Below are positions 43,753 to 43,753 of a stretch of 43,753 nucleotides of DNA, in pieces (position 1 is the stretch's first letter; the number at the start of each line of letters is the position of its first letter). The translations under genes and the position numbers were made by a program. The stretch covers positions 1 to 43,753 of the forward strand of contig DXBX01000090.1 in assembly GCA_019116285.1 (NCBI GenBank), written 5' to 3'. Below the pieces are notes generated by a model that saw nothing but the letters and a program-made list of their open reading frames with translations, had not been told where the DNA came from and searched no databases. Source of the DNA: Candidatus Bacteroides merdigallinarum (GTDB lineage: Bacteria; Bacteroidota; Bacteroidia; Bacteroidales; Bacteroidaceae).

Positions 43753-43753
43753 G

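Overview
The window looks like a chromosomal piece of a gut Bacteroidales, most likely Bacteroides or a close relative. The support is four SusC/SusD outer-membrane pairs, lipoproteins with a Cys-type lipobox, the Bacteroidetes -7 promoter element TAnnTTTG in front of several genes, a C10 protease with a fimbrillin-like partner, and family DUF4954. Species cannot be fixed from the sequence alone.

Layout. 1-6134 is housekeeping: alaS (its 5' end lies outside the window) converges on a DUF4954 gene and hflX. 6135-6624 is a non-coding gap with repeats. 6625-33609 is the main accessory region. It holds one complete leftward operon (susC 12211-9068, susD, SusE-position lipoprotein), a divergent tyrosine recombinase (12664-13827), and three rightward susC/susD cassettes starting at 14641, 21150 and 28357. 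The susC genes of these three have no start codon, signal peptide or promoter. An AAA/DUF234 ATPase and decayed ATPase fragments lie between cassettes. 33823-36584 encodes a C10 (streptopain-type) protease and an overlapping fimbrillin-like lipoprotein. 36655-40153 is a leftward operon (hypothetical, rsmI, coiled-coil lipoprotein, HAD phosphatase, MarC). 40318-42055 is tdk plus an AI-2E-family permease. 42159-43752 runs from tRNA-Lys to tRNA-Leu and contains the scar of a mobile element, with a cut integrase abutting a cut chloramphenicol-acetyltransferase-like gene.

The system of interest is a four-way SusC/SusD shufflon. A 19-bp sequence, TACCAAGTTCCGCGGGAAC, lies inside codons 66-72 of the complete susC and, in opposite orientation, at the exact 5' edge of each of the three truncated susC genes, in the same reading frame. 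Inversion between the expressed copy and a silent copy would move one promoter, signal-peptide and N-terminal module (with its recombinase) onto another receptor. The predicted chimeric SusC proteins are about 1067, 1075 and 995 residues, against 1047 for the one now switched on. Each silent site also carries two GGTAGAAA-type repeats exactly 77 bp apart and about 125 bp before the core, which look like accessory recombinase or cofactor sites. DNA inversion of SusC/SusD genes is known in Bacteroides fragilis; the layout of this locus is read here from the sequence.

A second theme is intergenic arrays with an exact 22-bp (once 23-bp) period and short palindromic cores, at 2547-2722, 6289-6370, 13866-13945, 14105-14183 and 33691-33772. 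The sequence differs between arrays but the architecture is shared.
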